Source: Dromiciops gliroides
Taxonomy: Eukaryota; Chordata; Mammalia; Microbiotheria; Microbiotheriidae
Assembly: GCF_019393635.1 (NCBI RefSeq)
Contig: NC_057866.1
Span: forward strand, 1,065,001-1,129,000
Direction: 5' to 3'
Length of the DNA: 64,000 bases
Under the pieces are notes generated by a model. That model made no database searches. It was not told where the DNA came from and was given only the letters and a program-made list of their open reading frames with translations. Numbering within the stretch: the stretch's first letter is position 1; every line of letters begins with the position of its first letter. Positions 11,301-19,359 of this stretch are shown here, one piece after another. The translations under genes and the position numbers were made by a program.

Positions 11301-11880
11301 AAGGGAAGAATCATGACAACGCGGCGACACCCGTCACTGTCACAGCTGGCGCGGCCGGTGACCCTAGGAGACGGGATCGCATTGGCCTATTTGACAGATG
11401 GTTAAACCGAGGCAAGCAGAGGTCAAGGGGCTTGCTAGAATCTGAGCGGGATTTGAACTCAGGACGTCTAGCCACGGTGGCGCCCCCTGCCGGCATGGAC
11501 ACTTGGAGAGCACACTGAGGGGGAAGGGGTTTCCCAGCACCCTCGGCCCCACCCTGGGTCCCTCTAACCCTTTTACGGATGTGGAAACCGAGGCAGAAAG
11601 CAGTAGAAGGGGGCAGGGCGCCCACAACCCCCCCTCCCCCCGCCCCGCAGGCCGCTGGGCCTTCGCGCAGCCTCAGTTTCCCAGCCGGTCCCTCCGTAGG
11701 GCGACGCTCACCTGCGGGGCGAGGAGGCTGGGCTCCCAGAAGGGTCGCCTGGAGACGGCCGGAAGTTGCTGGTGCCGGCCAGGAAGTCCCGCCCCACGTG
11801 GGCTCCATGCGAGCGGAGCAGTGGCGGGAGGCAGGCAGGCGCAGCCTCAGAAGCACCAGCCTTAGCGCGGGGGGAGGAGC
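1..11880 (-). CDS. CHID1: CHID1 gene, 5' half (chitinase domain-containing protein 1); span of exons 1-6, runs off the left edge
   Basis: Five coding exons and a probable non-coding first exon on the minus strand join in frame to give residues 1 to about 182. Human CHID1 (stabilin-1-interacting chitinase-like protein) has 393 residues. The reading shows a signal peptide, then LGYVTP, NHGYD, ISPVWLQVKRRG, IVPRILFD and SEDEIEEL blocks, colinear with human CHID1. The family is a GH18 TIM-barrel lectin-like protein of the secretory pathway and lysosome that binds chito-oligosaccharides and associates with stabilin-1 in macrophages. The FDGFVVE-type strand and the rest of the barrel fall on exons outside the window. 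All splice sites are GT/AG and exon phases agree. Synteny with AP2A2 matches human 11p15.5. The identification is very likely; the transcription start is not determined. Confidence 0.93.
1036..1142 (-). CDS. CHID1: CHID1 exon 6
   Basis: The exon is 107 nt (two bases plus 35 codons). The split Val codon is completed from exon 5, then it reads PRILFDKWTRDDY, SSEDEIEELAKTLVQVAK. Human CHID1 has PRLLFEDWTYDDF and DSEDEIEELSKTVVQVAK. The acceptor is CCTTTTCAG before 1142 and the donor is GTAGGT after 1036, phase 0. The next human exon begins NQHFDG; no equivalent could be read between 1 and 1035, so it lies to the left of the window. Confidence 0.94.
1213..1403. repeat. Purine (GGA/GAA) tract in CHID1 intron 5
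   Basis: About 190 bases of almost pure G and A on the plus strand (GGAGGAAGA-type). The complementary pyrimidine strand is the CHID1 sense strand. It is a low-complexity microsatellite-like tract able in principle to form triplex DNA. ORFs through it are compositional artefacts. Confidence 0.85.
1661..1677. repeat. C17 homopolymer (G17 on the CHID1 sense strand)
   Basis: Seventeen C in a row, 31 bases from the donor of CHID1 exon 5. See findings. Confidence 0.9.
1709..1753 (-). CDS. CHID1: CHID1 exon 5 (45-nt exon)
   Basis: A short exon between the acceptor TCTAACAG (before 1753) and the donor GTGAGT (after 1709). It is phase 1 at both ends, so its 45 nt keep the frame. It reads WMKSVKKQTKNVRI, colinear with human WMRAVRKHAKGLHI. 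The codon split across the exon 4/5 junction is GAC (Asp), where human CHID1 has Gly. It is too short to find by ORF length; the evidence is the splice sites plus the exact fill of the gap between exons 4 and 6. A run of 17 G (minus strand) begins 31 nt past the donor. Confidence 0.9.
2389..2956 (+). mobile_element. Solo LTR of an endogenous retrovirus in CHID1 intron 4
   Basis: A block of about 570 bases beginning TGTC and ending near TTACA. It has two CCAAT boxes (GAACCAATG, AGCCAATCAG near 2627 and 2663) and a polyadenylation signal CAATAAACC near 2850 followed by a T/C-rich tail, in the U3-R-U5 order of a retroviral LTR. It is opposite in orientation to CHID1. No internal retroviral coding sequence adjoins it. 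Exact ends and the target duplication are not certain; a CA-rich tract abuts its right end. Confidence 0.6.
2960..3175. repeat. CA-rich imperfect microsatellite in CHID1 intron 4
   Basis: Irregular CACACA/CATACA repeats with TGTGTAC interruptions run up to the C-rich sequence before exon 4. Nothing else was recognised between exon 5 and exon 4 apart from the LTR. Confidence 0.8.
3356..3488 (-). CDS. CHID1: CHID1 exon 4
   Basis: The exon is 133 nt (44 codons plus one base). It reads WNNHGYDIAKIFGNKF, then ISPVWLQVKRRGQE and QILGLQDTDQ. Human CHID1 has WNSHGYDVTKVFGSKF and ISPVWLQLKRRGRE at the same place. The acceptor CTTGCAAG precedes 3488. The donor is GTACCT after the final G at 3356, leaving phase 1. 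ISPVWLQ is expected to be a second barrel strand in the GH18 fold. Confidence 0.94.
4025..4225. repeat. CA-rich imperfect microsatellite in CHID1 intron 3
   Basis: Long irregular (CA)n with ATACAT and CACATG interruptions. Cys- and His-rich ORFs here are products of the repeat. Confidence 0.8.
4450..4570 (-). repeat. MIR fragment
   Basis: Minus-orientation MIR core: AAACTGAGGCCCA, then a degenerate GACTTGCC.ACAGTCA and GGACTTGAACTCAGGTCTTCC. Confidence 0.65.
4660..4810 (+). repeat. L2 3'-region fragment
   Basis: Contains TGGCTCCCTACTTCCTCCTATC and a following CTTCAAGGCCTTCCCC, the pattern of the LINE-2 3' region. Diverged. Confidence 0.45.
4880..5090 (+). repeat. MIR element
   Basis: Almost the full MIR order on the plus strand: TCTGGAGTCAGG, AGTTCAAATCCAGGCT, TTGTGTGACCCTGG, GGGGATAATAATAGCACC, AAATGAGACAATAATGTAAAG and GGCACACAGCAGGTGCC. 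Confidence 0.85.
5304..5333. repeat. (TG)n microsatellite in CHID1 intron 3
   Basis: About 15 uninterrupted TG dinucleotides. Confidence 0.95.
6095..6492. repeat. CA-rich tract with a higher-order GAATCTTCCCCACACACTCA unit, CHID1 intron 3
   Basis: Irregular CA repeats. Between 6247 and 6465 the motif GAATCTTCCCCACA (with variants) recurs about six times at roughly 35-50 base spacing, so a minisatellite is superimposed on the dinucleotide repeat. It ends in pure (CA)n at 6463-6487, about 120 bases before exon 3's donor side. Confidence 0.85.
6607..6756 (-). CDS. CHID1: CHID1 exon 3
   Basis: The exon is 150 nt, exactly 50 codons, phase 0 at both ends. It reads from TQLSTLTVQERGLVVSDLKA to HILGYVTP. 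The blocks RGLVV.DLKA, VVLEH.SYC and LGYVTP match human CHID1 at the same spacing and the exon has the same length as the human segment. The acceptor is CTCACCCAG before 6756 and the donor is GTAAGG after 6607. In the GH18 fold this region carries the first barrel strand (LGYVTP). An acceptor at a second CAG six bases downstream is possible but fits the human alignment less well. Confidence 0.94.
6757..7140. other. CHID1 intron 2, exon 3-proximal part: nothing recognised
   Basis: Moderately GC-rich unique-looking sequence with no repeat signature or splice-supported exon. Confidence 0.45.
7150..7560 (+). repeat. L2 3'-region fragment, CHID1 intron 2
   Basis: Contains GACCTCCTTGCTGTTCCCCG, then CACGCCTTTGCCCTGG and a later GGCAGGGACTCTCAGG, the order found in LINE-2 3' ends. 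Diverged; strand from this order. Confidence 0.55.
7575..8462 (+). mobile_element. 5'-truncated L1 (end of ORF2 plus 3' UTR), CHID1 intron 2
   Basis: Nucleotide order matches the end of mammalian L1 ORF2: GGATAAATGGTCAAAGGGTA, AAGAAATGCAAATGG, GCATTGTTGGTGGACTTGTG, ACTGGTCCAACCATC, TTTATAGCAGC, GGCTGAACAAGCTGTGG, then AAGTGAGCAGAACCGGGAG and an A-rich tail. Reading frames are broken, so it is a dead copy. It is antisense to CHID1. Confidence 0.8.
8505..8651 (+). mobile_element. Marsupial tRNA-derived SINE
   Basis: GGGGCGGCTAGGTGGCGCAG head, GTGGATAGAGCGCC, CTGAGTTCAAATCTGGCCTC (B-box-like) and TGTGTGACCCTGGGCAAGTC, ending in an A-rich tail. Confidence 0.92.
8922..9082 (-). mobile_element. 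Marsupial tRNA-derived SINE with a perfect 15-bp target-site duplication
   Basis: Full-length copy in minus orientation from poly-T to GCTGCCCC. GTCCCAGGCTTTTTT flanks it at 8907-8921 and 9083-9097, so it is a clean and fairly recent insertion in CHID1 intron 2. Confidence 0.95.
9417..9432. repeat. G16 homopolymer in CHID1 intron 2
   Basis: Sixteen G on the plus strand (C16 on the sense strand), 58 bases past the exon 2 donor. Confidence 0.9.
9491..9632 (-). CDS. CHID1: CHID1 exon 2: start codon and signal peptide
   Basis: Coding part is 9601-9491 (37 codons). The ATG at 9601-9599 has A at -3 and is the first in-frame ATG. The upstream in-frame triplet at 9613-9611 is GTG, so it is not a start. 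The protein opens with MRSLPPLICFALAWAFGAAT, a basic residue followed by a hydrophobic core as in a cleavable signal peptide, then AKSDPKK and SKTLQEK, like human CHID1 SKSDAKK and SKTLLEK. The acceptor is a pyrimidine tract ending CATCCAG before 9632; an alternative AG three bases on would not alter the protein. The donor after AAG is GTAGGA. Phase at the 3' end is 0. Confidence 0.93.
10353..10379. repeat. C27 homopolymer in CHID1 intron 1
   Basis: Twenty-seven consecutive C, then G and four more C. It is the longest mononucleotide run in the window and a likely site of length error in any assembly. Confidence 0.9.
11390..11485 (-). repeat. MIR fragment in the CHID1 CpG region
   Basis: Minus-orientation MIR: TTTGACAGATGG..AAACCGAGGCAAG, AGGGGCTTGC and GGGATTTGAACTCAGGACGTC. 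Confidence 0.65.
11712..11880 (-). other. CHID1: CHID1 exon 1, 5' untranslated (3' boundary supported, 5' end approximate)
   Basis: On the minus strand CCGCAG is followed by GTGAGC, a strong donor, so the exon's 3' end is 11712. It lies in a CpG island upstream of the signal-peptide exon, where a first exon is expected. The 5' end is not visible; about 11880 is a guess based on the CRE at 11898-11905. An ATG at 11808-11806 opens a short upstream ORF (see findings). The exon is inferred from position and splice site, not from homology. Confidence 0.6.
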
Positions 11881-12019
11881 CACGGAGGCCGACGTTGTGA
11901 CGTCACAAGGGCGTGGAAGGGACCCGCTGGGGAGGTGGGGCCACCGGATGGGGCGGGGCCAGAGGGAAGGGAGGGGGAGAGGAGGTCATAGAGAGGGCGT
12001 GAACTGTTAAAGGAGCAGA

Positions 12020-12235
12020 TTATTTCGTGCCTTTTGCGGGTTCTTCCTCCTCCGGGGCACAGCTGAACCCCAACCCTGGGGGCGCTCCAAGGCTTCTGCC
12101 CCGAACCTCGTTTCTTTCCTCTGTCTCCCTCCCTTTTTTCTCCTTCCCCCTGTTCTCTGCTTCTCCCCTCCTCCCCTCCTCCCTCCCCTTCCCTCCTCCC
12201 TTCCCGGAGTATCTCACCCCTCCTGACTGTTCTCC
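12020..12235. repeat. Pyrimidine-rich tract upstream of CHID1
   Basis: Above all 12110-12205 is C/T-rich (CTCCCTTCCCTCC type). Low complexity; no gene. Confidence 0.7.
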
Positions 12236-12304
12236 ACGTAGCTAGGAAAGGGAGATCACTAGAGTAGAACCGATCACGTTACTTCTCTTGCTCAAGAATC
12301 CACC

Positions 12305-12500
12305 CTATAGTAAAAATAGCTAACGTTTATTATTAACCCATTTGGTCCTCACAACCACCCTGGGAGTGAGGTGCTGCATTTAACTCCCATTTTACAGAAG
12401 ACACCCAGGGTAAGTGACTTGCCCAGGGTCGCAGAACTAATCCAGTCTGAGGCTGGATTTGAACTCAGACCCTGCACTCTACACTGTACTACCAGCTACA
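12305..12500 (-). repeat. MIR element
   Basis: TTTATTATTAACCCATTTGGTCCTCACAACC, CCATTTTACAGA, AAGTGACTTGCCCAGGGTCG and GGCTGGATTTGAACTCAG in minus MIR order. Confidence 0.8.
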
Positions 12501-12529
12501 AAATCTTTATTCCAGAATTGAAAAGCCTT

Positions 12530-12760
12530 CAGCGACTGGCTCAGCCCATCTTCAGCCACCTCCAGTGCCCCTGTGACTAGACCCAGTCATGTTCCACGGC
12601 TCTCTTATGGACATGTTAGCCAAACACACCCAGCATGGTACCTCTGCCTTTGCCCTGGCATTGCCCCCTGCCTGGAATGCTCTCCATAGTCATCTCAGCT
12701 TCAGGGGGCCCTAGCCTTCCCGTCAAGCAGTGGCATTCCCTCCAGCACGGCTTCTTCAAC
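12530..12760 (+). repeat. L2 3'-region fragment
   Basis: Contains TGCCTTTGCCCTGGCATTGCCCC.TGCCTGGAATGCTCT, a hallmark of the LINE-2 3' region. Confidence 0.65.
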
Positions 12761-13230
12761 TTTTCCCACTCAAGACCCCTTTTCCCCTGAGATAGTTTTA
12801 GGTGACCCCAGGCATACAGTTATACAAAACAGGTACACAAATCAAACACTCAGGACCCCTGCACAGTTTGAGCTTTGCCCTAGAACAGTGCCTGGGTCCT
12901 TCCTTTGCTGCCAGTCCAGCCAACCCCTTCCTATACATCTCTGCGCATGGGTCTGTAGTAACCCCAGGAGACAGGCAGCTCCTCGCAGGCAGGGCCAAAC
13001 AGTGTCCTGCTGGTGCCGGTGTTTTCCAAGTGCTGAGCACAGGGCATGTGGGGCACAGAGGATGGAGCTCTGCAGGCCCAGTCAAGTCTCTTTCTGGTCT
13101 TCCCTCCTCAGCAAGGCAGTCTGGAAGGGTTAGCCACTAGAGGCCACTGGCACCTTCTGAGCCTTCCTGCCAAAGGGGGAGGCATCTGTTCCAGCCTTGG
13201 CACTGCACCCCCATTTGCCCCTCTCCACTG

Positions 13231-13389
13231 TTTTTTTGTTTGTTTTCTTGTTTGTGGGGCAATGGCAGTTAAGGGACTTGCCCAGGGTCACACAGCTAGT
13301 AAGTATCAAGTGTCTGAGGCTGGATTTGAACTCAGGTCATCCTAAATCCAGGGCCAGTGATTTATCCACTTCGCCACCTAGCTGTCCCA
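13231..13389 (-). mobile_element. Marsupial SINE, first unit of a SINE pair
   Basis: Complete minus copy from a T/G-rich tail to GCTGTCCC. On its left is CCCCTCTCCACTG (13218-13230), the same 13-mer that follows the second SINE. Confidence 0.92.
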
Positions 13390-13464
13390 AATGCTAATAA
13401 GCAATACCTTACAACTATTTATATATTTTTTATGATTTTTCCCCTTGAACATGGTCTATACTTG

Positions 13465-13610
13465 GTTTTTGTTTTCTGTTTTTGCAGTGCAATGATGGTT
13501 AAGTGACTTGCCGAGGGTCACACAGCTAGTAAGTGTCAAGTGTCTGAGGCTGAATTTGAACTCAAAATCCAGGGCTGGTGCTTTATTCACTATACCACCC
13601 AGCTGCCCCC
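13465..13610 (-). mobile_element. Marsupial SINE, second unit of a SINE pair
   Basis: Complete minus copy with a small internal gap, 75 bases beyond the first. It is followed by CCCCTCTCCACTG at 13612-13624. Neither SINE has its own target duplication at its inner end. Confidence 0.9.
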
Positions 13611-13639
13611 ACCCCTCTCCACTGACAGTAGAGGAAACT

Positions 13640-14575
13640 GAGGAAGTGCAGCAGGATCATAGAGGCAGGGATCAGAGCCTCAGGCCTCAGACTTCAATCC
13701 CAATGGGTTTCGTGCTAGTTTTTCAAACTTTCCCTCATTTCCAAAGTCTTTTCTGGGTCACTGGTCACTTATGCCAGAGATGACTTATTTCTTGACTCAG
13801 CAGCTTTTGCCAAGACCAAGGAGAAGGAGGAAGATATCCATTAGCCCTGGGTCAATGGTGGTGGTGGTGAACGTGGGCAGGTAGGATACACAGTCAACAA
13901 GGAAGGCTGGGCCTTGCTGGAAAGAGACTGGAAGAGGTCTTCGAGCCATGACTCGACTCCCTTTCCTTTCACCCCCAAGAAGGGTCCAATGTGAGCCCTG
14001 CTGGAAATGGGAGAGTGGACCACATCAGGCCAGCCTTTTTCCTCATAAGGGCTGTACCCTCCACTTCTCTGGGCTCCAAGCAGGGTCCTTTAGGTTGCTT
14101 CAGTCCAACAGTCTGAGCAAAGATGGGTCCCTGAATAGGGTGGCGGGAAGTAAGCCAGGCAGGGGGGCAGGGGTGGGGAAGGGTTGCCCAGTGGGCAGGG
14201 AGTCCTAGGTGGCATTTTTCTTTTCTCTCTTCTTGTAGCTAGGGATGGAGAACATCATTCGGTGTGATTGACACTGGGGGGTCAGTGGGGTTGACGGATG
14301 GATGGATAGATATGGATAAGTAAGGAGGTAGGTAGATATAAATAACAGAGCATTGATTCATCCCTGTGCTTAACACCAGGCATACAATCATGAGTAAGCA
14401 AGACAGGCCATGTACTCAAGCTTACATTTTAAATGCCTACATGTATAAAACCAAGCCCATATTTCCCCTTAAACACTCCCCCTGTCCCACTTTCCCCTAT
14501 TACTGTAGAGGGGACCACCATCCTCCAGTCCCTTAAGCTACCAACCTAAGAATCAGCCCAGATTCCACATTATCC
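13640..14575. other. Intergenic stretch: nothing recognised
   Basis: Apparently unique sequence with no supported exon; a short GGTAGGTAGATATA/GGATGGATAGATA simple repeat lies near 14290-14345. Confidence 0.45.
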
Positions 14576-14589
14576 AATATGGTGCCAAG

Positions 14590-14790
14590 GTCAGTCAATT
14601 TCACTTCTGCACCATCTCTGGTCCATTTCACCTCTGCAACAGCTCTTGTAGATTTCACCTCTACAATATCTCTGGTCCATTTCACCTCTGCCACAGCTCT
14701 TGTAGATTTCACTTCTACAGTATCTCTGGTTGATTTCCCCTCCATTCCACCTCTGGTCCATTTCACCTCTACAGCATCTCTGGAATATAC
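14590..14790. repeat. 27-bp minisatellite, about seven copies
   Basis: Unit starts CTCTGGTCCATTTCACCTCT, alternating with a variant CTCTTGTAGATTTCACCTCT. Later copies carry substitutions and one unit is shortened near 14740. As 27 is divisible by three, both strands stay open in one frame, which makes spurious ORFs. Confidence 0.9.
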
Positions 14791-14899
14791 CCTCTTCTCT
14801 CCGGTGACACTAGCAGACTGATAGCAATCACCCCATCCCTGGGGGGCTCTGCTTCCCTCAAGGCTCTCCCTCTCCAGTTCATCCTTCACTCAGCACTAA

Positions 14900-15420
14900 A
14901 GTAATCTTCCCCAAAGCACAAGTCTCACCATGTCAACCCTGCCCCCCATTGTAATAAGCTCCAGCGGCTCCCTACATTTGACCTTGGAGGATCAAATATA
15001 AAATGCTCTGTTTGGCATTCAAAGCCCTTTACAACTCCCCCACCTTTCCAGTCTTCTTACACCTTATTCCCCAACACGTACATACTCTGTGAACCTCCTT
15101 GCTGTTCCTGGCACAAGCCACTCCATTTCTGTACTCTCTCTCCCCTCTTCCCTTCCTAGCTTCCTTTCAGGTCCCACCTTAAATCCCACTTTCCAAAGAA
15201 AGCCTTTCCTGATCCCTCTTAATACTATTACTTTCTTAATGCTAGTATGTTCCCTCTATTAATTACCTGCAGTTCATCCTGTCTGTATCTTGTTTGCAGG
15301 TTGTGTCCTTCATTAGACTGTGACCTCCTTGAGGGCAGGAACTGTCTTTCGCCTTTTTTTGTATTCTCCATGCTTAGCACAGCGCCCTAGTAGTAGCGGG
15401 TTCTTAACAAATACAGGGTT
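14900..15420 (+). repeat. L2 3' end
   Basis: Full order of the LINE-2 3' region: CAGCGGCTCCCTACATTTGACC, AAAGCCCTTTACAACTC, TCCTTGCTGTTCCTGGCACA, AAGCCTTTCCTGATCC, GACCTCCTTGAGGGCAGGAAC and CTTAGCACAGCGCCC. Confidence 0.8.
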
Positions 15421-15674
15421 AGGCTTAGGGTTAAGTTGATTTGACTTGACATTCTAATTTGGGGGGGGGGGCGAACTAGAAGGGGGTAGAAACACCTGTA
15501 GCTCTGGAGCAGGAGAATGAATTGGCAAGGAGACAGAGCCCTTTCTCATGGTTTTGTAGACATAAGTCCACAGAGCCAGAGGGTAGCCTTTGATAAATCC
15601 TTGCGGCTTTACAGGGACGACGCCAACAGAGGTGTCCAAGGCTCATGGTAGAGCCACTCTAGATACAACTACAA

Positions 15675-16628
15675 TGTCCCCTGTGGGAATTTATTTTGAT
15701 TTGGGGACCCTGCCTTTCGGCTGCGATTAAAAAGCCTTAGGCTCTCAGGAGTGCCCCTCCCCCTCCACTTCAGCTGAGCCAAAAAAGCCCTGTGGCCTTT
15801 TCAGGATGCCAGATCAGACCGCTGGGGGAAAAAAAAGCCCCAGCTCCCTACACCTTGAGGAGAGCTGCCCCGGAGATCTCAGGCTTGTCCTGCCAGGCCC
15901 TAGCATAGCCCATGCAGAGGTCCCAGGTGTGCAGCAGGGGGCATGGGCCCCTCAAGCCCCGCTGGGCACAGCCCTAGTGTGGCTGGTGGATTAGCTTGGC
16001 ATGTGCGGGGGCACAGAGAGCCCAAGGTTTGAGGGGAGAGAAGGAACATATATACAGGGGAGCTAGCGAGATGGGGAGGGGATGCCAGAGGACTAGGAGG
16101 ATGCATAGAGGCCGGAAGATAAAGAGAACAGGAGACTAGAGACACCAGAGGGTTGGCAACAGAGGTGAGGACACTAAGGGGCTTTTCAGGGGGGTCGACA
16201 AAGTCAAAGGGGCTTGGAGTTAGAAAAAAGGAGCAGAGCAGTAAAAGCTAAGTAGGGGAATTGGAGTGAAGGAGAAAAAGTGAAAGTTGGAGAAAGGTGG
16301 AGCATACCCTAAGGCAAGAGTCGGCAAGGCCCTTATTGTATTAAAAGCAGACAGGTTGCATAATTTGCCTTTCTTAACCCTTATCTCTTACTTTGATTTT
16401 TATAAATAAATTCTGCTTTGTTTATTTAATTAAGAGGCTTCTTGATTGTTTATCAATTTGGGAGGAGCAAGTGTGGTGGAACTTTTTAAAAGGCCCATAT
16501 TAAAATAATAGCAGTAGAACATCCACAGATCAGTCCAAAAGTCCCCAGATTAGTCCTCCAGTTAGATTAGGCCCTGCAGTCAGATTAGTCCCCCCAAATT
16601 AGGCAAGTTAGTAAAAATATTTCTTACA
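15675..16628 (+). mobile_element. Probable solo LTR of an endogenous retrovirus
   Basis: A block starting TGTCCCCTGTGG and ending ATTTCTTACA. It has a TATA-like CATATATACAG (near 16047), then a polyadenylation-type ATAAATAAATTCTGC (near 16402), then a U5-like tail with repeated CAGATTAGTCC. No target duplication was found and no retroviral genes adjoin it, so the ends are approximate. Confidence 0.5.
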
Positions 16629-16639
16629 CCCCCATGGAT

Positions 16640-18490
16640 GAAGAACCCCAGAGTGGTTCTTGCCAGTAAGGAAATGCTGGAAGAAATGGCATTTAAGAGT
16701 GACACGGACAAGAAATTACAGGAATCCAGAAAGAGCTTCATGAAGAAATAAGTAACATCGACTGGTAGAGGCAGGGAGAGGGACCCTCCAGTGCACAGAC
16801 CCTGCATCTCCTGAGACTCTTAGGGAAGCAGCGAAAAGCTGTGAGGATGCTTATGGGGATTACCACATTAATAGTTACAAAGAAACTGGAAGGGATTGGG
16901 CCCTACTAAGGCCCGGAAGCCTTTCCTAGACTTACTGAAGTAACAGTGTTGCTAGAGGTTTCATCTGACAACTAGGAGTTTGTTGTTGCTGCTGTTTAAA
17001 CTGTTCAGGGAGCCATGCTGCGGGCTTTCTCTACTGAATGTCTGAAAACATTCTGCCAACGTTGGGTGGCTCTGCATGGAGGCCACAGACAAGGGTCGCT
17101 GGGGAGGGGCTGGCACCTGTATCTTTGAAGGGAATGTCCATGTTGGGGAGATCCCAGAGCCCTGGGGGCTCGACATTTCCCCACATGTTGTCAAGGCATC
17201 ATCACTGGTGGTGACAGGACAAGGAGGGTGATTGGAGGAACAAGAGTGGCCACATCTCTATGACCAATCAGTGTACAGAAGCCCCATCCTCCTCTTATTC
17301 TTAGTATTTGCTGCTTCCTCCTGAAGTGTCTGACCTACAGCCTCATGAAATCACAGCCTCCCGGTTTACTAGGTGTCTTGTGGGCACATTAAGCTCCCCA
17401 GTGATTCCTGGGCACATGTAACAGAGATGACCCTCCCTGACCGGCTCATTAGGACTACTGGGTGAGAGGCTGGAGCTGTGCTCTGAGGCTGGCCAATGCT
17501 GTGGCAGAGGAGCAGCGCCAGATCACCCTTCTGGCCTCATTGCACTCAGGGTCCCTTAGTGCCTTCTCCAGGCTGCCCCGGTGGGCCTTCCTACTGTGCC
17601 TCACTGGGCACAGTTTACACTTCCTGTCTCTGTCCCCTTCCACTGTCTGGCCAATGCCATGCCAATGTAGCACCTCCCACCGTTGTTTCATAACAGAAGG
17701 ACCCCTCCCCTCCCTCCCTCCCCTTCAGAGATCTGACTCTTGTTGGCCATGAGGATGATCTTGGGCTATACCCAAGGTGGGGGGGAGGGCGGTGGCTGCA
17801 CTTCAGGCCTCTCCTTGCTGGCCTCAAGGTATAAGGATGACTGAACCCTGGAGGAGAAAGGGAGGTGCCCTTCTCCCAGCAGACCAGGCTGTGAGCACAT
17901 GGCAAACCCACATCTGGGCTGGGGCTGCCTCCCATTTCAGTCTCCTTTCCTTTTAAACAGTCTTGTGAGATCTCTAAGGGCGCTGGCATCTTCCCCCTGC
18001 CCAGGCACCCGGTGGCCACCAGAGCAGCTGTACCAGCAGAGACTGACCGACCAAGAGGGGAGGAGTCATCTAGAGATAAATGACTGAAAAGAAAGTGGTG
18101 CCCATTTGGCACTGATTGGGCTGGACCCAGGGGAGGTGAGAGGGCAGCTCTGCTCCCAGGCCTGTGGCTAGTGGCCAGTTAGGGTCAAGCTCCAGGCTCT
18201 TGCATGATTGCAATCATCCCAGGACACTTTAGTGCTTAGCATTATCCCCTTCTCTGGGAGGGAATGAAGCATCCTGTTCTGGGCCTGATTCCCAGGGGGC
18301 CTCTGGGCACTTCAGCTTGACCAACACAGAATTAATCATTCCTCAGGAGTTTGATGTAAGGGTGGGATTGAACACATGGAGACTGACTCTTCTCCTGGAC
18401 AGACAGGCCAGCCCTGAGCCAGGAGCCCAGGACCAGCTTGGAGGGCAGGCGGAGGGCAGGGACTGGCTGAGGCACTGGGCTCACCAACTT
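16640..18490. other. Intergenic stretch: nothing recognised
   Basis: No repeat signature or splice-supported exon was identified on either strand. ORFs here are short and without recognisable similarity. Confidence 0.4.
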
Positions 18491-18504
18491 GGGCCTGGCA
18501 TGCT

Positions 18505-18800
18505 GGTTAGCAATGTCTTCCCTTCTCATGACTTCTTGGAATCTCGACCTTCCTTCAGAGCTCAGCTTAACAGCTACTTTCTCCTTGAAACCTTCCCTGA
18601 TTGCCCCCAACTTCCAGTGCTACCCCGCTACCCCACTGGGCATTCATGACTTTGGACGTATTTGCACGCGCTTGTTTTTGTCTAGACAGAGTAGAAGCTT
18701 CTGGAGGACAAGGCCTGCCTGTCTGTCTGACTTCCCTGTTTTCACCCCTAGCTCCTGGCACACGCCTGCTACATCATGGATGCTGGTCAGAATACTGCCC
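18505..18800 (+). repeat. L2 3'-region fragment
   Basis: CTTCAGAGCTCAGCTTAACAG, AAACCTTCCCTGATTGCCC and AGAAGCTTCTGGAGGACAAGG follow LINE-2 order. Ends in CCTGGCACACGCCTG. Confidence 0.7.
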
Positions 18801-19315
18801 ACCCCCTTCTCCCAAGGCTCACCAGCTTGCTGGAGAACAGTTCTCATTCTCCTCAGGCCTCCTTTCCCCTTAGATGGGGCCAAATCTCTGCCTGCCCAAG
18901 CCTCGAGGGGCAAAAAGAGTCCATGGCAAAGGCTGGGAGGCCACCCTGGGCCTGAGCTCTCAGCTCCAGGGCCAGTTGAGAGGCATCCAGGACACACATA
19001 GGCGGGTGGCGCCCGGGACACAGAGGTTCCTTGGGAGGTAGGCCTTGGCCAGCCCCAGAAAGAGGCTGCTCAGGGCCAGCCTAGATCTGCTTCCCTGAAC
19101 ATGATCCCCCCTCCAACCATGAGCTGAGGTCTCCGGCCCCCACAAGGCCCCCAAGGCCAGGAGGCTCCCACAAGGAGGAAGTGGCTTCTGCCATTGGGGA
19201 GTGAGGCGCTCCTTTATGGGCTGCTTGCCTAGGCAAGGGAAGGTGACCTCATTGTTCTCCCTTCAGAGACATGGATTGTCATAAAGCCCTAGGCAAGCAC
19301 TGAACCCGGGTTTTG

Positions 19316-19318
<3 letters not shown>

Positions 19319-19355
<37 letters not shown>
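19319..19355. repeat. (TG)n microsatellite
   Basis: About 18 TG dinucleotides in a row. Confidence 0.95.
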
Positions 19356-19357
<2 letters not shown>

Positions 19358-19359
19358 CC

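Larger units (their letters stand above)
9633..11711. other. CHID1 intron 1: mostly no recognised element
   Basis: GC-rich sequence without a supported exon. It contains a 27-base C run at 10353-10379, a short imperfect duplication around AAACCAACAGGCCAAGAAGTC (10590-10670), and a diverged MIR 3' part near 11085-11195 (CCTGGCACACCATAGGTGCTC). Confidence 0.5.
11310..12010 (-). promoter_or_regulatory. CpG island and inferred CHID1 promoter
   Basis: GC-rich sequence with frequent CG around the first CHID1 exon. A perfect CRE/ATF palindrome TGACGTCA sits at 11898-11905, a CACGTG E-box at 11796-11801 and an ETS-like CCGGAAGT at 11759-11766. No TATA box stands out. The placement just 5' of the untranslated exon fits a housekeeping-type promoter. 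The motifs are seen; that they work is inferred. Confidence 0.65.
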
